Shown piece by piece: positions 28,273 to 36,921 of a stretch of DNA of 64,000 nucleotides; the first letter of the stretch is position 1, and each line of letters opens with the position of its first letter. Source of the stretch: Sediminibacillus massiliensis. Its GTDB lineage: Bacteria; Bacillota; Bacilli; Bacillales; Amphibacillaceae. The stretch is from positions 827,480 through 891,479 of the forward strand of contig NZ_LT732535.1 of the NCBI RefSeq assembly GCF_900156915.1, in the 5' to 3' direction. The translations under genes and the position numbers were made by a program. The notes under the pieces were generated by a model. It was not told the DNA's origin and made no database searches. It saw only the letters and a list, made by a program, of their open reading frames with translations.

Positions 28273-28806
28273 TCAACTATTCGTGGACTGGTAATTTTTT
28301 TCGTACACTTTTCTTAATTTCTCGTAAATCAATATACCTTTCTCATTTCCTACCTTTTTAAATCCGTTATGCTTCAACACTTTTTGTGATGCCTTGTTTT
28401 CTTTATCGCAGCAGGCTGTTATTTTTTTGACACCCTGATAAAACGCCCATTGACATATGGCTTCGACAGCTTCAGTTGCATACCCTGCACCTTGATACTT
28501 TTCAATTATCTGATAACCTAATTCCAATGTGTTTTCATGGTCATCAAAACCGTTAAAGCCAATTTCTCCAATAATGTTACCTTTATATTTATCTTTGATT
28601 ATCCACGGCCCATAGCCGAGGGCTTTGTCGTCATTTTCCAGATCTTCTAAGTATAAAGGCAATAAAACTTTTAGTGAATCATGCGGCCAATCCAACTCAT
28701 ATGGAATTTGGTGACTATAATAGTACTCCATAGGGTTCCTGATCAACATCTGCCCATCGTCCAGGGTAACAGGTTCTATGATTAATCGAGAACTTTCTAT
28801 ATCCAT
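28273..28806 (-). CDS. GNAT family N-acetyltransferase (RimJ/RimL type)
   Basis: 177-residue acetyltransferase. It starts SSRLIIEPVTLDD, typical of the RimJ/RimL subgroup, and carries GEIGFNGF, ELGYQIIEKYQGAGYATEAV (acetyl-CoA loop) and NKASQKVLKHNGFKKVG. The ATG at 28806 has AAAGGA nine bases upstream; the longer frame to 28860 lacks a site. Substrate unknown. Single gene between two hairpins. Confidence 0.86.
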   Translation of the reverse strand: MDIESSRLIIEPVTLDDGQMLIRNPMEYYYSHQIPYELDWPHDSLKVLLPLYLEDLENDDKALGYGPWIIKDKYKGNIIGEIGFNGFDDHENTLELGYQIIEKYQGAGYATEAVEAICQWAFYQGVKKITACCDKENKASQKVLKHNGFKKVGNEKGILIYEKLRKVYEKNYQSTNS

Positions 28807-28873
28807 TGTAACCGTTCCTTTCGTTTCAGTACTTTTATACACTATATTCCTTGTAAACAATTACCTTAAACGT

Positions 28874-28905
28874 AAGGAGCTGTCCTATTTTTAGGACAGC
28901 TCCTT
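28874..28905. terminator. Strong hairpin between ctaM and the acetyltransferase gene
   Basis: Perfect 14-base stem AAGGAGCTGTCCTA/TAGGACAGCTCCTT with a 4-base loop. The better T-rich flank (TTTTAATTTT) is on the plus strand; on the minus strand, where ctaM is transcribed, the tail is TTACGTTTA, weaker. Probably the end of the ctaG-ctaM transcript. Confidence 0.65.
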
Positions 28906-28953
28906 TTAATTTTAGTATGAGCATTTGCTTAATGTATTATGACCAGCTTTTTC

Positions 28954-29409
28954 TTAAAATCCCAATATGGCCTTTATCATACTAGTTGTTTCTCCGCCAT
29001 CATAGATAATGTATAAAAGCAAATAAACAGCCACGCCGGTAATAGCAGTAAAAAACCAAATTATACTGGTTACAGGGCCGATTTTCCGATGTTTTCTTAT
29101 TTTTCGTTTAAATGCAAGAGTCAAAGTGACTATACCAAATACTGCCCCGGTTGTTGCTAGGATTATATGGAAAATCAAAAAAATCGTATAATAAATCTTT
29201 ATATCTTGTGGTCCTCCAAAACTTGTATTTCCGATGAAGATTGTTCTGGAAGCATAAATGATGAAAAATAATAAAGCACTCACAGCAGCCATAATCATGG
29301 TAACTTTATGAGCTTTGAATCTGTTCCGGGCAATGAACACCCAGCCTATAGCTACTAAGATTGCTGATAAAACGATAAAAAAAGTACTAAATGTTGGAAG
29401 TAATGGCAT
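28954..29409 (-). CDS. ctaM: DUF420 family cytochrome oxidase assembly protein CtaM
   Basis: 151-residue membrane protein with four helices and the DUF420 pattern (HKVTMIMAAVSALLFFIIYASR ... HIILATTGAVFGIVTLTLAF). In Staphylococcus aureus CtaM is needed for a working terminal oxidase; the B. subtilis relative is YozB. The ATG at 29409 has AAAGGA nine bases upstream and removes 14 non-conserved residues. Directly follows ctaG. Confidence 0.88.
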   Translation of the reverse strand: MPLLPTFSTFFIVLSAILVAIGWVFIARNRFKAHKVTMIMAAVSALLFFIIYASRTIFIGNTSFGGPQDIKIYYTIFLIFHIILATTGAVFGIVTLTLAFKRKIRKHRKIGPVTSIIWFFTAITGVAVYLLLYIIYDGGETTSMIKAILGF

Positions 29410-29447
29410 ATTACTAAATCCTTTCAATTGACACTGGTTAAATTTAT

Positions 29448-30353
29448 TCAAACTTCACTTGAAGTCGTAGAAGATGCTGGCAGCGGATCGATTTTGTCGG
29501 CATCCTGTTTGAACCATGCAAAAAATATCCGAGCCAGAACGATTCCATATACAATTTCCTGTGTTACTTTCATTAAAATACCGCCGAGCTGCTGATCATC
29601 TATTACCGGTATCGGAGAAAACATCTGTGGCCCCGTCAAAGTTAGTCCGTCCAGAACATTGGCAGGTACACAAAGCGACATTGCCTGTACCCATCCCGAC
29701 GGATCGCTGTAAGTCGAATATAGAGAATGACCGGCAAAAATAATCAATCCACATGCAGGAGTAATTAATACACCATTGGCGAAAATAAAACCGATTTTTA
29801 ACAACGGTGACAAAGTATCCATTTCCTTTATCGGGGTAAAGATCGGCCACCACACTAAAAACGCTGTAACCAATATAACTGTCGTAATCACCGCATGTGA
29901 CAAAGTGTTTGCTTTTGCAAAGTCAAATATGACTGGATAATGGTACATAGAAAATAAGCCATTGAACAATAACAGGGCCACCAATGGTTTTGTCAAAACA
30001 GCAAACATTTGCTTGATAACCGGAATGGAAAGGACTTTTCTCCAAATCCATTCAGGGATACCTTTAATAATAAAGATCGGAAAAACAAGGTAATAAACAG
30101 CCATTTGCACCATATGGGAAGTAAACATTATATGGGAAATCAAATCTACCGGCGACCCCTTGACTATATAAAGAAGGGCCAATCCAGAATAAAAGAAAGC
30201 AAACTGACTTGCACTCGGTCTTTCCCCATTACCTAATTTATCTTTCCAAACAACTGTTATTAAATAGTATAATACACCCAAACCAACGACAAACAATAAA
30301 TAGTAAGGGCTCCACAAGGCTCTGAAACCAAAAATTTGTAATTCAAGCCACAT
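29448..30353 (-). CDS. ctaG: Cytochrome c oxidase assembly factor CtaG (caa3 type)
   Basis: 301-residue membrane protein with seven helices of the caa3_CtaG family, required for maturation of cytochrome caa3 in B. subtilis. Histidines in HIMFTSHMVQM and FAGHSLYS could be metal or heme contacts. It follows ctaF after 149 bases that contain a terminator hairpin, so expression is either from its own promoter or by read-through. Confidence 0.93.
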   Translation of the reverse strand: MWLELQIFGFRALWSPYYLLFVVGLGVLYYLITVVWKDKLGNGERPSASQFAFFYSGLALLYIVKGSPVDLISHIMFTSHMVQMAVYYLVFPIFIIKGIPEWIWRKVLSIPVIKQMFAVLTKPLVALLLFNGLFSMYHYPVIFDFAKANTLSHAVITTVILVTAFLVWWPIFTPIKEMDTLSPLLKIGFIFANGVLITPACGLIIFAGHSLYSTYSDPSGWVQAMSLCVPANVLDGLTLTGPQMFSPIPVIDDQQLGGILMKVTQEIVYGIVLARIFFAWFKQDADKIDPLPASSTTSSEV

Positions 30354-30460
30354 TTTATTTCACTCCATAATTAATTGCTCTTTTAATTATAACGCATATC
30401 GGCCAAAAATCTCTATTCTATTGTGACAATTTAAAAACAAGTGCATGTACACTTAATACG

Positions 30461-30493
30461 AAAGAAAGAGACCAGGAAAAATCCCGGCCTCTC
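30461..30493 (-). terminator. Terminator after ctaF
   Basis: Minus strand stem AGAGGCCGGGA/TCCTGGTCTCT, then TTTCTTTC, 10 bases past the ctaF stop. Confidence 0.72.
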
Positions 30494-30502
30494 GTAATGT
30501 AA

Positions 30503-30820
30503 TTACCACCAAATTAATACAGATAGTGTCAAGACTGTCAAAAAAGCAACACCTGCTCCACTAAACAGCATCAAAGCCGGCATCTCATGCCCTTTATGAC
30601 TCATATGCATGAAATAGTAAAGCTGAAAACCTACTTGTACTACCGCCAGGATGATCAGAACAGGCATAACAAATAGACTGTCAAGTCCTCCATACACCAT
30701 ACCAAAAGCTATGACGGTGAAGGCTATCATCAAAGCGAATGTAATTACTTGCTGCTTCATTTCTTCTTTGTTTTTCTTTTTACGATATTCTGCTTGTGTA
30801 GTGTTAACTTTATCTGCCAT
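30503..30820 (-). CDS. ctaF: Cytochrome c oxidase subunit IV (CtaF)
   Basis: 105-residue small subunit of caa3 oxidase with three membrane helices; QLYYFMHMSHKGHE between helices two and three is typical of COX4_pro proteins. Last gene of ctaCDEF, 3 bases after ctaE, followed by a terminator. Confidence 0.93.
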   Translation of the reverse strand: MADKVNTTQAEYRKKKNKEEMKQQVITFALMIAFTVIAFGMVYGGLDSLFVMPVLIILAVVQVGFQLYYFMHMSHKGHEMPALMLFSGAGVAFLTVLTLSVLIWW

Positions 30821-30823
30821 GGC

Positions 30824-31444
30824 TTAAATCACCCCCATGAGGTACACAACTGTGAAGATGAAAACCCAAACAACATCGATAAAGTGCCAGTAAAGACTTG
30901 CAATGTAGAACTTAGGTGCATTATACAAGTTCAATCCACGTTTTGCATTCCTTACCATCAATACGATAATCCACAAGAGTCCGAAAGTTACGTGACCACC
31001 ATGGAAACCAACCAATGTATAGAAAGCAGATCCGAAAGCGGAAGATCTCAGTGTAAATCCTTCGCCATGAATATAGTGGTAGAATTCATATAGTTCACAT
31101 CCAAGGAATCCTAATCCCAATAACACTGTAATTCCAAGCCATATTTGCATTTTACCAAAATCATTGTTTTTCATATGGTACATAGCATAAACACTAGTCA
31201 AAGAACTTGTCAGCAATAACATGGTCATGATGAATACAAGTTCAAGCCCAAAGAGTTCTTCAGCACCAGGTCCATTGTTGGTCGAATTGTTCAATGCCAA
31301 ATAGGTGCCGAACAGGCTTGCAAATAATACTGTTTCCCCTCCAAGGAAAAACCAAAAACCTAAGAACTTGTTTTTACCTTCAAGGGTGGCTCTTTCGGGC
31401 TGCTCCGGCATAGTCTCCGGATTCAATGTTTGATCACTGCTCAT
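30824..31444 (-). CDS. ctaE: Cytochrome c oxidase subunit III (CtaE)
   Basis: 206-residue subunit III with five helices. Motifs FLGFWFFLGGETVLFASLFGTY and GFHGGHVTFGLLWI, followed by YWHFIDVVWVFIFTVVYL, are the family hallmarks. Start overlaps the ctaD stop by one base (TAATG), indicating coupled translation. Confidence 0.96.
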   Translation of the reverse strand: MSSDQTLNPETMPEQPERATLEGKNKFLGFWFFLGGETVLFASLFGTYLALNNSTNNGPGAEELFGLELVFIMTMLLLTSSLTSVYAMYHMKNNDFGKMQIWLGITVLLGLGFLGCELYEFYHYIHGEGFTLRSSAFGSAFYTLVGFHGGHVTFGLLWIIVLMVRNAKRGLNLYNAPKFYIASLYWHFIDVVWVFIFTVVYLMGVI

Positions 31445-33300
31445 TAATGATCAGCCCCCTTTTCAAGATCTTCTTTGTGTATATGATGTCCCAGATCATC
31501 CTTGACTGAACGGGTAAACATCGCGCCCAGTGTAATACCCATCCCAAGGATGACTACCCATAGCCATGCAAGATTGTCAACTTGATAAATAAAGCCGAAG
31601 CCGGCAATAAATAACCCGACCGACATTACGAATGGCAGGATAGAAGGATTCGGCATATGAATGTCATCCAGCGGCTCTGCTGGAGTTATACCTTTCCTAC
31701 CTTCCATTTTTTCGATCCATAATGGATCAAGTCCCCTTACAAGAGGAGTCTGTTTAAAGTTGTAGTGTGGAGGCGGTGATGGAATCGCCCATTCAAGTGT
31801 TCTGCCATCCCATGGGTCCCCTCCAACTTTTTCAGCTTTGAGTGATGTGTAAATAACATTAATGATAAATACGATTGCGCCAATTGCCATTAAGAATGCC
31901 CCAATAGTACTTATCAAGTTTCCAGTGTCCAAGTTTGAATTCGGCATATATGTCCAGTAACGACGAGGCATACCCATCAAACCAAGGAAATGCTGGATAA
32001 AGAACGTAAGATGGAAACCGATGAAAAATGTCCAGAATGTAATCTGTCCCAATGTTTCGTTAAGGATTTTACCGAACATCTTAGGCCACCAATAATGCAT
32101 GGCACAGAAAAGACCTGATACGACTCCGCCAACAATGACATAGTGGAAATGGGCTACAACAAAGTAAGTATCATGATATTGATAGTCAGCAGCTGCTGCT
32201 GCGAGCATTACTCCTGTCGTCCCTCCGATGGTAAAGGAAGGGATAAAACCCAGTGCCCACAACATGGCGGAATTGATTGTGATTGTTCCTCCCCATAAAG
32301 TGAACAACCAGTTGAAAATTTTGATTCCCGTCGGTACTGCAATTGCCATTGTCGCGATTGCGAAAATGGAGTTAGCGGCAGGTCCAAGGCCTGTTGCAAA
32401 CATATGATGGGCCCAAACCATGAAACCAAGAAAACCAATTAAAGTAGTCGCAAAAACCATCGCCGTGTATCCAAATAGACGTTTTTTTGAAAAAGCAGAT
32501 AAAACATCACTAAAGACACCGAAAGCCGGCAAAATAAGGATATAAACTTCAGGGTGACCAAAAATCCAAAACAGATGTTCCCAAATAACAGAGTTACCTC
32601 CCATTGAGGCATTGAAAAATCCGGAACCGAACAATCTGTCGAACATTAATAAAAACAGGCCGACTGTAAGCGCCGGAAAAGCAAATAGAATTAGTACGCT
32701 TGTCACCAAGGCCGTCCAAGTGAACAAAGGCATACGCATATATGTCATACCTGGAGCCCTCATATTTATGATCGTTACAAGGAAGTTAATACCACCTATT
32801 AACGTACCCGCACCGGATATCTGAAGCCCTAATACATAATAATCGACTCCATGTCCTGGAGATACTGCTGATAATGGGGCATATGCTGTCCACCCCGCAT
32901 CAGGCGCCCCTCCCAGAAACCAACTGCAATTAAGCAGAAGGCCGCCAAAGAAAAACAACCAAAATCCTAAAGAATTCAAAAACGGAAATGCAACGTCCCT
33001 AGCCCCAATTTGTAACGGAACTACTGCATTCATGATGGCAAAGATCAATGGCATCGCTGCCAAGAAGATCATTGTCGTACCGTGCATCGTTAACAATTCA
33101 TTGTAAAAACCTGCACTAACAAAGTCGTTGCCAGGTTTAATTAACTGAATCCGTATCAATAATGCTTCAAGTCCTCCAATAAGGAAAAACAATCCACCGG
33201 ACACTAAATACAAATGTGCGATTTTTTTGTGATCAACGGTTGTCAGGTAATCCCATATGAAGGCGCCAAAGCTTTGTTTTTGCGCAATTGTGCTACTCAC
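31444..33300 (-). CDS. ctaD: Cytochrome c oxidase subunit I (CtaD)
   Basis: Catalytic subunit holding heme a and the heme a3-CuB centre; reduces oxygen to water and pumps protons. 618 residues with about 14 helices. Heme and copper ligands lie in LLTMHGTTMIF, FGHPEVYILILPAFG, WAHHMFATG and VVAHFHYVIVGG. The length and C-terminal extension are those of Bacillus caa3 enzymes. Between ctaC and ctaE in the operon. Confidence 0.98.
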   Translation of the reverse strand: MSSTIAQKQSFGAFIWDYLTTVDHKKIAHLYLVSGGLFFLIGGLEALLIRIQLIKPGNDFVSAGFYNELLTMHGTTMIFLAAMPLIFAIMNAVVPLQIGARDVAFPFLNSLGFWLFFFGGLLLNCSWFLGGAPDAGWTAYAPLSAVSPGHGVDYYVLGLQISGAGTLIGGINFLVTIINMRAPGMTYMRMPLFTWTALVTSVLILFAFPALTVGLFLLMFDRLFGSGFFNASMGGNSVIWEHLFWIFGHPEVYILILPAFGVFSDVLSAFSKKRLFGYTAMVFATTLIGFLGFMVWAHHMFATGLGPAANSIFAIATMAIAVPTGIKIFNWLFTLWGGTITINSAMLWALGFIPSFTIGGTTGVMLAAAAADYQYHDTYFVVAHFHYVIVGGVVSGLFCAMHYWWPKMFGKILNETLGQITFWTFFIGFHLTFFIQHFLGLMGMPRRYWTYMPNSNLDTGNLISTIGAFLMAIGAIVFIINVIYTSLKAEKVGGDPWDGRTLEWAIPSPPPHYNFKQTPLVRGLDPLWIEKMEGRKGITPAEPLDDIHMPNPSILPFVMSVGLFIAGFGFIYQVDNLAWLWVVILGMGITLGAMFTRSVKDDLGHHIHKEDLEKGADH

Positions 33301-33340
33301 GCTTATAAACCTCCCTTAACCTCATCCATCCCTTTATTTA

Positions 33341-34399
33341 TTACTCTTCGCTACCCGCTGATTGCGGAGTAATTTCTGATGGTTGTAATTGTAGTAAGTA
33401 ATCGGCTATCTTGCCTGCTTCTTCTTCTGATACTTCATAATCTGCATCAGCCATTTTGTTGCCCGGTTTCATTTTTTCCGGGTTCATAATCCACTTTACG
33501 ATGTTTTCTTTTGTATGGTCTTCGATCCCGGCAAGCGTAGTTCTGTCACCAAAGTTAGTAAGGTTCGGGCCTACTGCTGCAGGAGACGAGCCGATCGCAT
33601 GACATCCGATACAACTGTTTTCCTCGAATAATGCTTGACCTTCTTGGGCATCAGCGGATTCCGGCTGTGCTTCAGGGTCTACATTCTGCATATCCTGTAC
33701 CCACTGGTCGTATTCTTCAGGACTTACCGCGATAACTTTGAAGTCCATCAATGAATGAGAAGTGCCACAGAATTCAGCACATTTCCCTTCATATACTCCT
33801 TCTTCATCTGCTTGTATGAACATGGTATTTTCGTTTTCTGGATGCAAATCCATTTTACCAGCTAAAGCAGGCACCCAGAATGAATGCAGTACATCGCTGG
33901 TCATCATGTTTAAATATACCTTTTCACCAGTTGGAATATAAAGATCCTGACTGGTCTGGATTTCTTCACCTTCATAGTTAAAATGCCACCAGAACTGGTT
34001 ACCTGTCACATTGACATTTATGGAGTCTCCAGCAGCGCTTTCGTCAGCAAGGTCAAAAGTTAGTGTAATAGTAGGAATTGCAATAATAACGAGTAATATG
34101 ATCGGAATAACCGTCCAAATCACTTCCAGTGCTTTATTGCCCTCTGTTTGCTGTGGTATGTAGTCCTCTTGACCTTTCTTTTTCCTGAAACGGATCAGTA
34201 CGACAGTATATATAATCATTACGACTATAAATACAAAAATCATTACCGCCAAAGAAATATTGATTAGATCCAGGATAGCTTTGGAACCATAGCCTTTAGG
34301 CATTAAGGCACTTAAGTTTTCTTTCCCACACCCTGAAAGGACCAGCATCAAGGTGCCAATCAAGAAGAATGCCCGGAATTTTCCCATCCAACCTTTCAT
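33341..34399 (-). CDS. ctaC: Cytochrome c oxidase subunit II with fused cytochrome c domain (CtaC)
   Basis: 352-residue lipoprotein: signal peptide with lipobox LSGC (residues 21-24), two membrane helices, a cupredoxin CuA domain (CAEFCGTSHSLMDF) and a C-terminal cytochrome c domain with heme motif CIGCH and later methionine ligand candidates (MNPEKMKPGNKM). The fused heme makes this a caa3-type oxidase. First gene of ctaCDEF; 130 bases with a hairpin separate it from ctaB. Confidence 0.97.
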   Translation of the reverse strand: MKGWMGKFRAFFLIGTLMLVLSGCGKENLSALMPKGYGSKAILDLINISLAVMIFVFIVVMIIYTVVLIRFRKKKGQEDYIPQQTEGNKALEVIWTVIPIILLVIIAIPTITLTFDLADESAAGDSINVNVTGNQFWWHFNYEGEEIQTSQDLYIPTGEKVYLNMMTSDVLHSFWVPALAGKMDLHPENENTMFIQADEEGVYEGKCAEFCGTSHSLMDFKVIAVSPEEYDQWVQDMQNVDPEAQPESADAQEGQALFEENSCIGCHAIGSSPAAVGPNLTNFGDRTTLAGIEDHTKENIVKWIMNPEKMKPGNKMADADYEVSEEEAGKIADYLLQLQPSEITPQSAGSEE

Positions 34400-34458
34400 T
34401 CATAATACCTCTCTTTCTCTATAATCCTCTTTTTATTTAAATAATTAGAATAAAACAT

Positions 34459-34515
34459 GGTTATCCAGGGAACGCAAATTCCATGTTCCTTTTCTCAGCA
34501 TTTCCCTGGATAACT
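34459..34515 (-). terminator. Hairpin between ctaB and ctaC
   Basis: Perfect 13-base arms GTTATCCAGGGAA (34460-34472) and TTCCCTGGATAAC (34502-34514) enclose 29 bases. The minus-strand tail is CATGTTTTATT, a moderate T tract. It could end ctaB messages or attenuate read-through into ctaC. Confidence 0.7.
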
Positions 34516-34529
34516 GATTATATCCTAAT

Positions 34530-35465
34530 TTAATTAATAACACCTGGTAAAGTGACAATTATCATTGTCAAAAATATGATCATCAAATAATTTAATGAGT
34601 ACACAAACATCAAGTTTGCCCACTTCATGTGATTTTTCATAATAAATCCGTAAATACTCATTACAAGCCAGCCAACATTCAATAATGTGGCAATTATCAG
34701 GAACACGTTTCCTAAAGCAGACATATAGAAAGGAAGCGGCAACAAACACGTTACATATATTACCATCTGCCTTCTGGTGATTGCAAATCCGTGAACTACC
34801 GGAAGCATCGGAACTCCCGCTGCTTTATATTCGTCACGTTTCTTCACAGCAAGCGCCAAGAAATGCGGAGTTTGCCACATGAACATAATTAAAAACAGAA
34901 CATATGCAGCAAAATGCAAATCAGGATCGACGGCAGCCCAGCCGATCAATGGCGGTACGGCACCAGAAACACTTCCTATTGCCGTGTTGATGGTATATTT
35001 TCGTTTTGACCACATGGTGTATAAAACCACATAGGTAAACCAGCCGATCGTTCCTATCACGGCTGCTTGTACAGATGTGAAAGATAAGAGTGCCACACCT
35101 GCTGCGGAAGAAACTATTCCCATTAGCAAAATTACTTTCAATGGTATCGTGCCGGTTACTGTAGCACGTTTTTTCGTCCTTTTCATTACCGGATCGATAT
35201 CCCGATCATAATAATTGTTTAGTATACAACCTCCGGCAATTACAAGAGCAGTACCGACTAAAGTTAACAGCAAGGTGCCCCAGTGCGTTGAAAGGCTTTC
35301 ACCTGCATAATACAAAGCCAGCCAAAAACCGGCAAAGGCTGTCAATAAATTGGAATTGATGATTCCGACTTTGATGAGAGCCATCATATCCGCCCAGAGA
35401 GTAGACCCTTCTTTGCTGTCAGTCTTCCCTATTACTTGGGAAGAAGTTGCTTCTATTTTATTCAT
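34530..35465 (-). CDS. ctaB: Protoheme IX farnesyltransferase (heme O synthase) CtaB
   Basis: UbiA-family prenyltransferase that adds a farnesyl group to heme B. 311 residues, about eight helices. The first aspartate motif is NNYYDRDIDPVMKRTKKRA, the second lies around YKAAGVPMLP. Divergent from ctaA, which uses its product; both are as in B. subtilis. Confidence 0.96.
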   Translation of the reverse strand: MNKIEATSSQVIGKTDSKEGSTLWADMMALIKVGIINSNLLTAFAGFWLALYYAGESLSTHWGTLLLTLVGTALVIAGGCILNNYYDRDIDPVMKRTKKRATVTGTIPLKVILLMGIVSSAAGVALLSFTSVQAAVIGTIGWFTYVVLYTMWSKRKYTINTAIGSVSGAVPPLIGWAAVDPDLHFAAYVLFLIMFMWQTPHFLALAVKKRDEYKAAGVPMLPVVHGFAITRRQMVIYVTCLLPLPFYMSALGNVFLIIATLLNVGWLVMSIYGFIMKNHMKWANLMFVYSLNYLMIIFLTMIIVTLPGVIN

Positions 35466-35950
35466 CTTAGCCTACAACCCTCCTTCCAGCTCCCCATGCA
35501 AATTATCCATTGAATTCGATAACACGATTAATCTTAAAACAAGTCATGGAAAAAGTACATGTGCAACTACTATTGTATCATGGAATTAAGATAACATCTA
35601 TTTAACTATACGCTTAATTGCCTGTCACGTGCAGATGAAAGTTATGACAATTTTGTGACGGGAAATCCATTAATGATTTTGAGTTGATTCCACAGCACTT
35701 CAACCGCCGCCACCGCATACATGACGGTCTCTTATCCCATGTTAGACAATTAAATCCATATTCCAATCCTCTTATTTATTTCTAGCAAACAACCACAAAC
35801 AATGCAAGGCTTTTTTGTTTATTTCTAGTGAAAATGACACGGAAACATGATAGTATATTTTTTGTATGTTTACCATGGATTTAAGGAAAACGACATCAGG
35901 CAGGTGAATGTCTGCCTCTATTCATTTGTATAGGATTGCGAGGCAATGTC
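35466..35950. other. ctaB-ctaA divergent intergenic region
   Basis: 485 bases without a gene. The promoters of ctaB (minus) and ctaA (plus) must lie here. Visible: TTTTGTGAC at 35651-35659, loosely like ResD/Fnr-type half sites; and a direct repeat TTATTTATTTCTAG (35772-35785) and TTGTTTATTTCTAG (35815-35828), 43 bases apart, just upstream of ctaA. No reading frame with a ribosome site. Confidence 0.5.
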
Positions 35951-36862
35951 ATGATCAAAGTATTAAAAAGGCTGTCTATTGTAGCAACGTTAACGATGAT
36001 TCTTGTACTCCTTGGCGGTGCTCTTGTAACCAAAACCGATTCTGGTATGGGTTGTGGAGCGAACTGGCCTGTTTGCGAGGGGGAAATATCTTCAGAGTTA
36101 TTTATCGAATTAAGTCACAGACTTGTTTCCGGTACGGCGGGAATAGTAGTTTTGCTATTATCGTTTCTGGCATGGAGACATGTAGGACATATCAGAGAAG
36201 TTAAGTTTCTTTCCTTCATATCTGTTTTTTTTCTGGTCCTCCAAGGTCTTATAGGAGCTGCGGCTGTACTGTGGCCACAGTCTGATTTTGTATTAGCCAT
36301 GCATTTTGGAATTTCTCTTATTTCATTTGCAGCTGTTCTGCTGCTTACATTGTTGATATTTGAAATAGACAAGAAATTTGATGCTAATTCATTAGTTATT
36401 GACAAAGGGTTACGCCGTCACTTTTATGGACTGGCAGCATACATACTCGGCGTTGTTTACACAGGAGCATTAGTCAGACATGCCAATTCCAGTATGGCTT
36501 GTGGGAGCTGGCCATTTTGCGACAATACAAACCCTTTTTCGATTCCCCATAACTTCGGTCAATGGATACAGATGGGACATCGGCTCGCTGCTGCATTCGC
36601 GTTCATTTGGACTATATATTTGTTATTCCGGATTACTAAGAGCTATCGTAATCACAGGGTTATGTATCGGGGCTGGTTAATAGCTTCTTCTCTGATTTTC
36701 TTACAAGTCGCTACAGGCGCGATGATCATTTTCACTTACGTCAACCTGTTTGTAGCACTGCTTCACGCTTTGATCATCTCCCTATTCTTTGGAATATTGA
36801 GTTACTTTTTGTTGCTATGTTCCAGGAGTGCAAAATTTGAAAAAGTTAATAAAGCTTCATGA
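35951..36862 (+). CDS. ctaA: Heme A synthase CtaA
   Basis: Membrane monooxygenase converting heme O to heme A. About 303 residues, eight helices in two similar halves. Each half has heme-ligand histidines (ELSHRLVSG and QMGHRLAAA) and an extracellular cysteine pair (GCGANWPVC and ACGSWPFC). The ATG at 35951 has GAGG seven bases upstream; the TTG frame from 35936 would start over that site. In B. subtilis pycA lies between ftsW and ctaA, but here ctaA faces ftsW directly. Confidence 0.96.
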   Translation: MIKVLKRLSIVATLTMILVLLGGALVTKTDSGMGCGANWPVCEGEISSELFIELSHRLVSGTAGIVVLLLSFLAWRHVGHIREVKFLSFISVFFLVLQGLIGAAAVLWPQSDFVLAMHFGISLISFAAVLLLTLLIFEIDKKFDANSLVIDKGLRRHFYGLAAYILGVVYTGALVRHANSSMACGSWPFCDNTNPFSIPHNFGQWIQMGHRLAAAFAFIWTIYLLFRITKSYRNHRVMYRGWLIASSLIFLQVATGAMIIFTYVNLFVALLHALIISLFFGILSYFLLLCSRSAKFEKVNKAS

Positions 36863-36867
36863 AATGA

Positions 36868-36910
36868 CAAAAAACTCCGCATTGTCCAGAAAGACAATGT
36901 GGAGTTTTTA
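36868..36910. terminator. Bidirectional terminator between ctaA and ftsW
   Basis: Stem AAAACTCCGCATTGTC/GACAATGTGGAGTTTT with a 6-base loop. Confidence 0.9.
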
Positions 36911-36921
36911 TTTTAAAGCAA

